Positions 11,628 to 21,600 of a stretch of DNA of 64,000 bases are shown piece after piece (position 1 is the first letter of the stretch; each line of letters begins with the position of its first letter). The stretch is from NCBI GenBank assembly GCA_023374045.1, contig JAIOTZ010000250.1:1-64000 (forward strand), given 5' to 3'. The notes under the pieces are model-generated. The model worked only from the letters and a program-made list of their open reading frames with translations, was not told where the DNA came from and did not search any database. This stretch comes from Limonium bicolor (lineage: Eukaryota; Streptophyta; Magnoliopsida; Caryophyllales; Plumbaginaceae). Made by a program: the position numbers and the translations under genes.

Positions 11628-12369
11628 GAAGATTCAGCATTTGCTACCCAATACCATCTACATCTAACCCAGAGCACACTGACATCGAAACCATAGACTT
11701 TCCAACCGAACAATGTCAGGTTATCCGCCCATGTATGATTTTATTAAGGGGATACCTGAAACCCGAAGCACAAATAGCCATCATCAGGAGATGCAATCAA
11801 CTAGGAATGGAACTGGGAGGTTTTACACACCGGAGTACCCAGGGGGAGCAAGGATGAAATTAAAGATGATGAGCTTGGGCAAGGATTGGAATCCGTATGC
11901 CAAGAATTACCAAATCATGAGGGAGCAAGATGGAGTCTCACCACCGGGAATACCCGAAGAGTTCCATCCAGTTATTACACAAGTCGTGGAAATCGCTCAG
12001 CAGATGGAGGCTGAACCGATTCCAGACATCCAAGCAGACATTTGCATTGTAAACTTCTACGAGAAGGACGGGAAACTGGGACTACACCAGGATAAGGACG
12101 AGACAACTGAGTCTCTCGAAAGAGGGATACCCGTAGTGTCTTGGTCCATTGGAGATGATGCAGAATTTTTATACGGCGAGCAGAAGCGTGCGGACCGTGC
12201 AGATAAGATAGTACTTAAGTCAGGTGATGTATTAATTTTGGGAGGAGAATCAAGGATGTTATACCATGGGATTAAGAGAATCAAGCTGAATACAGCACCG
12301 TCAGCAGTAATCAATGAGACGCATATGAGACCAGGAAGGTTAAACCTAACCTTTAGACATATTAGCCAT
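11628..12369 (+). CDS. AlkB-family 2OG/Fe(II) dioxygenase domain inside gag-pol (ALKBH1-like)
   Basis: A non-haem iron, 2-oxoglutarate-dependent oxygenase domain of the AlkB type, which removes methyl groups from nucleic acids. In the open frame from 11713, iron ligands are His125 and Asp127 (LHQDKDE) and His185 (LYHGI), 58 residues apart. The C-terminal RLNLTFR gives the Arg-x5-Arg signature that binds 2-oxoglutarate and substrate (Arg209, Arg215). ADICIVNFY, VVSWSIGDDAEFLYG and SGDVLILGGESR are AlkB core strands and resemble plant ALKBH1-type proteins more than the short AlkB of plant RNA viruses. The N-terminal 60 or so residues (QVIRPCMILLRGYL, AQIAIIRRCNQLGM) lie in another frame; one lost base near 11810-11826 separates the parts. 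It lies in frame after gag (intron 3) and before protease (intron 4). Which methyl mark it acts on cannot be told. Confidence 0.92.
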
Positions 12370-12569
12370 GTAATGTTAGAATGAGATGAGAAGTGAGATG
12401 TAAGATTGAAGCACATGTTGTAAACAGGATGGTCATGAATAAAATAACAGTGTTGTTCATATAAATTGTTACGACTCTGTTATACCATCAATACTCATGA
12501 AGCTTGTGAACACAATTAGGTTATGGACTCGGTACGGAAGGTGCACTAAGCATACTTACAGAGTCACAG
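12370..12569 (+). other. Putative intron 4 (between AlkB and protease)
   Basis: 200 bp from AGCCAT/GTAATG to GAGTCACAG/GCC. Phase 0: the AlkB frame (last codon His219) joins the protease frame (ADASGTILTG). The unspliced reading frame meets TGA at 12382, five codons past the donor. The acceptor could instead be the AG a few bases upstream (TTACAGAG/TCA), also in phase. Retention would give a gag-AlkB product; removal would give gag-AlkB-pol. Confidence 0.5.
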
Positions 12570-13059
12570 GCCGACGCCAGCGGTACTATCCTCACCGGAA
12601 CCTTTCCGATCAATGGGATTGAGGCATCAGTTCTCTTCGACTCAGGGGCCTCGCATACCTTTGTCTCTGCATCATTTGCGGGCAGGTTGGGGCTAGACGC
12701 TGATGAGCTACCCGACTTCACGGTTATGCTCCCGTCTAAGGAGAAGGTTCGTTGCACTCGTTACTACCGAGGAGCCATTATCAGAATTAAAGGAGAAGAC
12801 TTTCTAGTCAGTTTCATTGAGTTCGGTAAGCTAGGATTTGATGTTATTTTCGGAATGAACTGGTTGGAGCGGCACAAGGGACGTATCCTCTGCGCCGAGC
12901 ATAGATTGCTGCTCAGGAGTCCGTCTGGGGTAACAATATCATACCGCCAGAGGCCCAGAGAGCCTTCGACTAAGATCATCACCGCCATGGCAATGCATAG
13001 AGAGTTAAGGTAAGAAAGGAGAAGTATACCTCTGCTATGTACAGGACATAGAGAGAGAC
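12570..13059 (+). pseudogene. Aspartic protease and start of the protease-RT linker, element A
   Basis: Retropepsin that matures the polyprotein. The active site is DSGASHTF (12639-12662) after ILTGTFPINGIEASVLF; the second conserved block FDVIFGMNWLERH follows about 65 residues later, as in plant Ty3/gypsy proteases. The frame stops at 13011-13013. A one-base shift leads on to EVYLCYVQDIERD, the linker to RT, which is cut after GAGAC by the LTR at 13060. Confidence 0.88.
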
Positions 13060-13377
13060 TGAAATACCCCGAGTAATTACCACTATAAATCCCTAAGCAA
13101 TTAAATTTGGTATACATGTAACGTCGTGTATTAATACGGTCACGTACTTATATATGTACGTTTATGAAAATACATATACGAAACGTTACAATATTACAAC
13201 GTCGTATATGATAAATAATAACGGCGCGTAGTTACATGTAACTAAAACGCGACAAAATAAAAGGGGGCGCATGTAAATATACATGTACGTATAAATGACT
13301 AGCAATGTATACCATTAATAACGCGACATATTATATAGTCGCTAATGTATATAAATAAACATGTATATAACATATAC

Positions 13378-13475
13378 AAAAAAAGAGGGGAAAAGGAAAA
13401 GGGATTTGCTCTTGTTAAGATTCAAACCCCGTACCTCTCGTACCCATCCCGAACACTTTAACCATTTGAGCTATG
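13378..13475 (-). other. tRNA-like Pol III cassette in the giant LTR
   Basis: On the minus strand there is an A-box-like AGCTCAAATGG (13462-13472), a B-box-like GGGGTTTGAATC (about 13419-13430) and a T7 run (13378-13384) as a Pol III terminator. The spacing is tRNA-like, but no acceptor stem forms, so it is not a tRNA gene. The same cassette occurs at the same distance from the LTR start in element C. Confidence 0.5.
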
Positions 13476-14269
13476 CTCATATTCAGTAGAAAATGCTAAC
13501 CTATTCGAATTAGTAATAAGATGAATGAAGCAACTACAGAAAAACCGATACGCTGTCGTTCCTTCTCTTATCAGTACACAGCCCAATACTCGATTCCAAA
13601 GAAAAAAAAAACGACACCCACCGACCCTTTTTTCTTTTGCTGCACATCGCATGCTCTGGGAAGGAAAACAATCAGAGTTGCTTCTGTTTCAACACACCTC
13701 AAAAACAGTGTAAACCGACAACATGGTATGGAGCCAAGTTGTGCCCAGACCACTGCATTCTTTCATGCCGCATTTCTCCTCGGTGGCAGAACTTTAGTGT
13801 TGTAAGTTCTCCTTTCTTCCCTTGTATACCGAGACTGGTAGTCCAAACCGGCGTGGGGATGCGCTGGGAATTCCCAAGTGAACACACTCCATCCCTTCTC
13901 AGTTTCTGCACCAGGTAGTATCTCAAACTAATTCACCTCCATACTACACTCTTCCTTGCTGTTTCTGTCCGAGAATCCAAACTTGAGTTTTCTGACTCTC
14001 CTTCTATCGCACGCAAGTCCATGCATGCCAACTGCTGCTAACGCCCTGGGGTGATCCTAAGACTAAATCCCCACCAAGGACAGCCACGGTAAGTTATGAG
14101 ACCAGAAGGGAAATCCTGACTGTTATATGTCTTCCTTTCCTGCTTCGTGTTGGAAACTTGTGGAACTGACCTTTCTGTCTCACCTGTTTCTAGTACATGA
14201 GTCCCCCTGTTAAGTCCCCGCTGAAAGTGTGCCCAAAACCTCTAGGAAACCAGCGTCCAGTCAAGGTGA

Positions 14270-17200
14270 GGTGAGCTGTTAAAAAAAAAACTGCACATGA
14301 CAATGTTGATATCAGACCGAAACAGACATCAGTTTAACATGACACCTGGTTTTGTTTAGTTGCGAGGGACATCAGGGAGCACCAGAAGTTAATTCAGGAG
14401 AAACGAGTCCATAGTACCCAAGGTGAAATTCCTCAACCCTTACTCAGTCAAGCCTTATTACCGTTTCGAAATCTGTAACTTTTGCTCTCTGTGCACTAAC
14501 CGACCAGGGGGGGAATATTAACTGGGAGTGGATGTTTTAATGCACCTAACACACGACTAGAGCTTCTAGGTAGTTGGCAAACAGTGTGGCAGTAATGCAC
14601 ATTGGTTTAGTGCATCAGAAGTGAGATTAGGAGAAGGAATTCACAGGTTTCATAACTCCTGCTTTCTGTTTAACTAAAATCCAGAGGAAGTATAATGACT
14701 TCACGGGGTTACGGATGAACCTGGTACACTATTAACACACCTAAATAATTTATTCACTCCTTGGGAAAACTAGGAATCAGATTTAGAGAACAGAAGGAAA
14801 AATAACAGGAATCAGTCTCATGGTTTTTCTGAAAACTTGTCCTCTGTATACCCTGGTACAGAGGGATTTGATGGAGTGGTAAGGAAGTGCTAATGTACCT
14901 GAAACACTTATAAATTATCTTGGTAAGTTTGTAAGTGCATTGGGTTGATTAGAAAACAGATAAAAGACAGATGAATAACAACAGAAAAGAAAGCATGCGT
15001 CAGTTTCATGATCTCAGATTTCATATTCTTGGTTTCTGTGTAAAGAATTTTGGGAGCATTGTCTAGGCTATTTTGGGTCTGTGCTTGCATTCTAAAACGT
15101 TATAACACACTTAATCACTTGAGCAAACGAGGCTGAAGAATCAAAAAAAAAAAGAAAAAGGGAACAGATCGGAAAAACAAACACAAGAGATAGAAGAGGA
15201 TGTAACAGTTTTTTTTTTCATGTTTCAGTTTCAGATCTCTGTTTTGTTGGGGGATCTATATCACTCTGAGCCTGTTGGAACCTAGAAACTATAACACCCT
15301 AACTACTGGAATTGGTAATGTGAGAAAACTGAAAAGAATCAACTCATGAGCAAACCAGGTTGGAAAACAGGTAGAGAACAAATCAGGAAAATGTAGCAGG
15401 TTGTAATTTCAGATTTCAGTTATAAGTTACCTCTGTGTGGTTGTAGATCTGTTTGGAGTTCGAGAACCTTGCTAAAACACTAAACCAGTGGGTAAACAAT
15501 TGGAGAGGGGCACTCCTTGTGGGTTTGAAGTTGGGATTAAATTAAAAACACTTAACTAGGAAGCTAAGGCAAACCGGTGAAAACTGGAAATCAAACAGTA
15601 AGCAAGAAATGAGGTAGCAGATTGAATAGCAGTTTTCTTGCTTCAGTATAAGAAGTGTATCGGTGGGATTCATGGTGTTATTTGGGTTGTTTTAAGTTCA
15701 AAGTCTCGCTAAATTCTTGACTAAGAGGGGAAACATTCTGGGGGAGAAGTTAGAAGTCATGCCACTAAGTAGGCAGAAAAACAACAGAAAGTAAACATGT
15801 GTCAGTTCACGGTTCAGCTGGTTCAGATTCTGAAATCTCCTATTTCATTAACGGTAAGTTCAGTAGCTGTAGCAAGCTATCTTGGGTCTGTTTCTGAGGT
15901 TAAAAAATAAAAGCTATGTTAAGACTCTTAATGAAAAAGCTAAACAAATTGGGGGAAGTAGAAGCCTGATTAATAGACAAAAAAAAACAGAAAGAAAGAT
16001 ACCAGAGGAGACACCAGTTGTGTTTCCAGTTTTTTTTTTTCAGTTTTCCCTAGCTTCTGTGTAAAGTGTTTCAGAGGGGTAGACCATGTTGTTTGGGGCT
16101 TGTGTTGAATTTAAAAACGTGGTTAAACACCTAGCTAAGCGGGCAGGCGGTTTGGGAAGAGTTGAAAATCAACTCGTGAACAGAGAACACATAAGAGAAT
16201 ATGTCAGTTTGTAATTTCAGGTTTCTGAATTGTGTGGCTTCGGTAAAATGAGTTTCAGAGTTGTTAACCATGTCACCATGGGTTGTGTTGAAGTCATAAG
16301 CTTGGGGATACACTTGGATAGGTGGGTAATCAAATTGAGAAAAAAAAAATGCAAAGACAGATTTGTGAACATACGGAAAGAAAACAATAACAGGAGATGA
16401 GTACTAAATTCAGATTTCCAAAAGTTGTTGCTCCTGTGTACTTAGGTACAGGTACTATATGATTGTTATCAGGGTTGAAAATGAACTTGAGCCTTGATTT
16501 AATTCACGTAACTAAGGGTGCAGACCTCTAGGCAGAAGCTTGTAAGTTAGTTTAGAAAACACCCAGAGAACAAAACAAGGGAATATATCAGTTGTAACTT
16601 CAATCCTTTTTGATTCAGTTTTGGGGACTTTTCAGTAGCTTTAGTAGATTGCCCTGGGTCTGTCTTTGAGGTTAAACCTGAAGTAAACACTTAACTAATT
16701 GGTTGCATGATTTGGGAATGAACTTAGAAGTTAGGTTAGTAAGCAGAGAATAAGCAATAGGAGAGTAATGTGATAGTGCAGGATTACAGTTTTCTGCATT
16801 TCCTGATTTCTGTACAATGAACATTCAAAGGTGTTAACGGACTGGTTTTGAGTTTGTTTTGAGGTTATAATCTCCCTAATACAGTATGCTAGTTGGGTGA
16901 AACTTCTGGGTGGAATTGGAAACAGACTGATGAACTAAAAGGAAGCTTGAGGGAGAAATATACAAACCGTGCTTCAGTTTTCTGAAATCTGTTGGTTTCT
17001 GTATAAGAGTAATACAGTTGGTGTAGGGGTATGGAATAGGTCTGGAAATGAGTTTAGAACCTGGCTAATAGATCTACCTAAGAGAGTAGACAGTTTGGGA
17101 GGAAAATTATTTCACAGAAAGAAAACCAGCAGGAAAGAACAGGTTTCAGTTTCATGAGTTCAGGGTTTCAGATTCTGTTTTGGGTGTAAAGAATTTCCAG

Positions 17201-18010
17201 GGATGCTAACCATGTTATTTTGGGGTCTGATCTTGAATTCAAAATAAACTTTATAACACACTTAGTCACGTGGGTAATGAGGTGGGAGACTCTGGAAATC
17301 AAATCAGAAAAACGAACAAAGGAGATAGGAGATGAGGTTGCAGCGTTTGTGTTTCAGTTTCAGTTTTTTTTTCAGCTCTGTATTAAGAGGTTTCAGTAGG
17401 ACTATCAGGGTATCTTAAGTTGTTCCTAAGTTAAGTAACACCCTGCTAGAATGCTTAACTAAGCGGACATGTTTTGGAGTCAAGTTCGTGATAAAGAGAA
17501 GGAAAGTAGGATGAAGAATTTCAGGTTTGGTGTGTCAGCGTTTTCAGTTTCCATTCCTTTCAGCTCAGTATAACTAAAAATATAAGTGGTATAAGAGTGT
17601 GATTATGGTTTAAAAATAAACCCAAACCATAGCTAATGACTGCATCTAGGTTAGCAAAGTGTTTTGAGAAAACTAACCATCAGTTGGGCTAACTAAAAAT
17701 AAGAATCAAGGAGAGGTATGTAAAATGTGGTTTCAGATTTCAGCAAACTGTAGCTTCTGTATAACTAGGTTATAGGAGTACTAAGTGTGTTGTGGTGGTC
17801 TAAAAGTGAACCCAAAATATTGCTGATATATCTATCTCAGTGGGTGAAACACTTTGGGAAGATTAAACCTCAGTTGATACCTTCAATGTGCGGTTAGGTA
17901 AGGTTGAACACCGAAATTATGTTTGAGATTTCTAAACCTTGGTGCTTCTGTGTAAATGAGCCTTAGAAGTATTTTAAAGACTTTATTGTTATGATGATGG
18001 ATTAAAAACA
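14270..18010 (+). repeat. Diverged 250-300 bp tandem repeats in the giant LTR
   Basis: A loosely periodic series in which the same ordered phrases recur a dozen or so times: 'aacacacttaactaag.ggg', 'ttgggaagaa', 'cagagaaca', 'gtttcagatttctg', 'tctgtgtaaag.gtttcag' and 'taaccatgttatttggggtctg'. Copies are strongly diverged and indel-rich. The spacing was judged by eye. No coding content. Confidence 0.65.
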
Positions 18011-18776
18011 TTGCTAACCTATTTATCTAAGGTAGGAATACATCTTAGGCGCAATGGAAACTCATCTTAGATAAACTTGTTACATGTTAGCGCTTAGGAT
18101 ACTCTAGAACGTTAGCTAGAGGATGGACTTAGTTAATGTGTGAATTGACTATGTAAATGTCATATGAGTTACATTAGGCCTAAGGTTAATCCTTGGGAAG
18201 TTCTAAGAGCTAATGTAAACCAAGTTTTTCAAGATTCACCTAGGGGACAATACCTGATAAGTTGTGATAAACTAAGAAACGTTCCCTAATGGTCGTCACA
18301 TGAAATCATAAACTGATATGTTATTTTAATTAACTCTAGGACCGTAACGAACGCCAACCGGGATCCCTGTGTGTGAGACAACTTTGCTTCTGATCCAGGT
18401 ATGGACATGTGTGGTTCGTATGTTGCCGTGTTACACGGCTTGTGTGCTGTGTGCCTTGTTTGTTTATGACCACAAGACTAATGCATGAAAACGAATGTTT
18501 GTTTTACCGTGCTTATTTGTCTGTTGTGAGCTTGTGTAAGGCATGTGAATGGATTAATTATTTTCCTTGCTTACCTGCTTGTTATTATTGTGCATATTGT
18601 TTGCACGCACACAGTAGTGTAGTCCCATCTCGTTGATGAATCCTTGAGATGAAACACAACAAACTTCGTAAACAGACCAAAAGAACTATAAAAAGGGAAA
18701 ACCCCTCTTAACTATAGAGGACCTCTAAAGACACCCACTATGGTGTCAAGTTATCAAAGATAATGATAAGCCAATA

Positions 18777-19318
18777 CATTGAGAAGGAATAGGGAGACGG
18801 ACCCTTAGAATCCGGAGCAGAGGCTAGTAACATTGAGAAGGAATAGGGAGACGGACCCTTAGAATCCGGAGCAGAGGCTAGTAACATTGAGAAGGAATAG
18901 GGAGACGGACCCTTAGAATCCGGAGCAGAGGCTAGTAACATTGAGAAGGAATAGGGAGACGGACCCTTAGAATCCGGAGCAGAGGCTAGTAACATTGAGA
19001 AGGAATAGGGAGACGGACCCTTAGAATCCGGAGCAGAGGCTAGTAACATTGAGAAGGAATAGGGAGACGGACCCTTAGAATCCAGAGCAGAGGCTAGTAA
19101 CATTGAGAAGGAATAGGGAGACGGACCCTTAGAATCCGGAGCAGAGGCTAGTAACATTGAGAATGAACAGGGAGACGGACCCTTAGAATCCGGAGCAGAG
19201 GCTAGTAACATTGAGAAGAAATAGGGAGACGGACCCTTTGAATCCGGAGCAGAGGCTAGTAACATGGAAAAAGGAATAGGGAGACGGACCCTTGGTATCC
19301 GGGGCAATGGCCAGTAGC
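18777..19318 (+). repeat. 54-bp tandem array, ten copies
   Basis: The unit starts CATTGAGAAGGAATAGGGAG and is repeated ten times; the middle copies are nearly identical and the last is diverged. Since 54 is a multiple of three, the minus strand reads as an 18-residue repeat peptide (SMLLASAPDSKGPSPYSF) over 18738-19307, which I treat as a by-product. Confidence 0.95.
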
Positions 19319-20238
19319 ATTTAAAAACGACAGAGAGAGAAAGAGCTATCCGGGAATGGAGGATTAGCTATGGACAAGATGTACTCCAGATTGTGGTGAT
19401 AAGAGAATTCACAAATAACCCTTAAAGAAACAAGGAAAGATTAGCACCTACATGAGATGGTCACGGGATCTAAATTACATCCCCAGACCTGGTGCAAGGA
19501 AAGAGAAATAAAATACACTCTAAGGGAACAGGAGAAAAGAAAAGAAAACACACAAAACTCGCACGATCCCATAGTGAGGATCATGGGTATTACATACGTA
19601 TGCACACGTTCTATTATGTACATAATTGCTGTTGTGCTACTAGCAGCTTGTTGTGCTTGGTTGTTGTTGCTAATGTGTTACTACCTTAAGTGTGTATGAT
19701 GTTATATTGTAATGTGGTGTGTTCTACTGCTTTATTATAGCATGTAAAATTGACTTAATAATATTCGACCAAGTAGTCGTGTGGCCCGGCAACATACGGG
19801 CTTCACACGTTCATACTCAGCGTAGTTTGCTGAGTCCTTTACAACCAAATTTTTACAGGTGTTGAGCTGGATGACAACGGAGCGTAGGCGGGATGACTAT
19901 CATGGGGGTAGTTTTCCGGGCATGACTTCTGAGTTTGGAATAGTATGTTAGTGTATAGGTTGTTACTAAACCCGGGTTGTACTTTTCGATTTATGATTTA
20001 GTAATTATATTGTAGACACTCGGTAATGGGGAATTGTACTATGTATTGTTTACGAGTTGTATTGAGGGCTGTTTCCAGTCATGCAGACCGTAACTAGTAT
20101 TATTGATGTGGTCTGTCAGCCACGTGGGTGGTTGGCATCTGTGACACCCGAATGATGTGGAGAATCCGCTGCATAGTTATCTTGTATTAAGGCTAGGAGC
20201 TTATTTGTACTACTGGACGTTTATTCGGGGGTGTTACA

Positions 20239-21126
20239 GAGACCCTGAGTTCGACCCCGACTTACGGTAGTGTCGGAGTTCCCCGACTTATTTCCACGGG
20301 AACTGCCCGGCATGCCACCCACTCGGGAGGTAGAGTTCACCATTGAGCTACTACCTGGTACCGGACCGATAGCCAAAGCACCATACCGTATGGCTCCGGC
20401 AGAAATGACTGAGTTAAAGGAACAATTGAAAGATTTGTTAGATAAAGGATTCATTAGACCAAGTGTGTCACCATGGGGAGCGCCAGTCCTCTTCGTGAAG
20501 AAGAAGGATGGTAGTCTCCGCCTCTGCATCGACTACAGAGAGCTGAATGCAGTGACAGTGAAGAATAAGTACCCACTACCCCGCATTGACGATCTGTTCG
20601 ATCAGTTGAAGGAGCGTCTGTGTTTTCCAAGATTGATCTCAGATCGGGGTATCATCAGATAGCCATTAAGGAGGGACACATTGAGAAGACGGCATTCCGG
20701 ACACGATACGGCCACTATGAGTTTACAGTGATGCCGTTCGGTTTGTCGAACGCACCGGCGAAGTTTATGGATCTGATGAACCGCTTGTTCCGGGAGCAGC
20801 TGGACAAGTCGGTTGTGGTTTTTATTGATGACATTCTGATATATTCAAAGTCTAAAGTTGAACATGAGGAACATCTGAGGAGGGTATTGGAAATACTGAG
20901 GGAGAACCAGCTATATGCCTAAGTTCTCCAAGTGTGAGTTTTGGCTTGACCAGGTCTCTTTCCTAGGTCATGTCATCTCAGATGCTGGGATCGCAGTGGA
21001 TCCAGCAAAGATTGATGCCGTACGTACCTGGCCAAGGCCGAAGACTGTTACCGACATCCGGAGCTTTCTCGGTCTGGCAGGTTACTACAGGAGGTTTGTT
21101 AGAGATTCAGCAAGGTCGCGAAGCCG
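20239..21126 (+). pseudogene. Reverse transcriptase of element A
   Basis: Resumes after the second GAGAC with the linker [20 protein letters not shown], then the RT fingers and palm: [71 protein letters not shown]. The catalytic block is FIDDIL (20821-20838). The thumb/connection part reads [15 protein letters not shown] and [12 protein letters not shown]. Frame breaks occur near 20260, 20620, 20915 and 21100. All family motifs are present once frames are followed. Confidence 0.93.
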
Positions 21127-21600
21127 ATGACCAGTCTGATGAAGAAAGATGCACCATTTCTGTGGACAGTTGACTGTGAGAGATCATTTCAGCGCTTGAA
21201 GGACTCTGACCACTGCACCGGTACTGACCATTCCAGACGGTACAGAGGGCTTTGAGGTTTATTGTGATGCATCCGGCAGAGGGCTGGGTTGCGTGCTCAT
21301 GCAACATGGCAAGGTGGGTGGCATATGCCTCACGCCAGTTGAAGAAACATGAGGAGAACTACCCACACATGATTTAGAGCTAGGAGCTGTAGTCTTCGCT
21401 CTGAAGATATGGCGCCACTACTTATATGGGGTTAGTGTCACGATCTACACCGATCACAAAGTTTGAAATATATATTCACTCAGAAGGAGTTAAATCTTCG
21501 ACAGAGGAGATGGTTAGAGTTTCTGAAAGACTATGACATTGACCTCCAATACAAAGAGGGGAAGGCCAATGTTTGTAGCGGATGCCCTGAGTCGTCGAGC
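21127..21600 (+). pseudogene. RNase H of element A
   Basis: Degrades the RNA strand of the RNA-DNA hybrid. Acidic residues are seen in GFEVYCDASGRGLGCVL (Asp near 21265), [21 protein letters not shown] and IYTDHK. It continues with [20 protein letters not shown] and ends near DALSRR. Several one-base breaks. Confidence 0.88.

Larger units (their letters stand above)
13060..20238 (+). mobile_element. Nested giant solo LTR (7.18 kb) in the protease-RT linker
   Basis: Begins TGAAATACCCCGAG and ends CGGGGGTGTTACA, flanked by GAGAC on both sides (13055-13059 and 20239-20243). No PBS, PPT or coding domain occurs inside, so it is a solo LTR left by LTR-LTR recombination. Its first 430 bp align with the start of the element C LTR (minus strand, from 35557), including the tRNA-like cassette, so the two are one lineage. 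In order it holds that cassette, a unique 0.8-kb block, about 3.7 kb of diverged repeats, a 54-bp tandem array and a U5-like end with the ACTCAGC/TTTTTACAGG block (about 19812-19868). Predicted frames such as 13521-13926 and 18409-18636 have no support as genes. Confidence 0.9.

Noticed and set aside
11628..12369. AlkB as a fragment of an integrated plant RNA virus
   Set aside because: No viral replicase, coat or methyltransferase sequence surrounds it, it is in phase with gag and protease, and its core motifs look like cellular ALKBH1-type proteins.
13010..13059. A fifth intron starting AG/GTAAGA after protease
   Set aside because: The donor looks good, but the following bases encode the expected linker (EVYLCYVQDIERD) after a one-base shift, so a frameshift explains it better.
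18738..19307. 189-residue repeat protein on the minus strand
   Set aside because: It is the translation of the 54-bp tandem array inside a solo LTR; no start context, homology or support beyond the repeat.
18777..19318. CRISPR-like array
   Set aside because: Units are head-to-tail without spacers, in plant LTR DNA.
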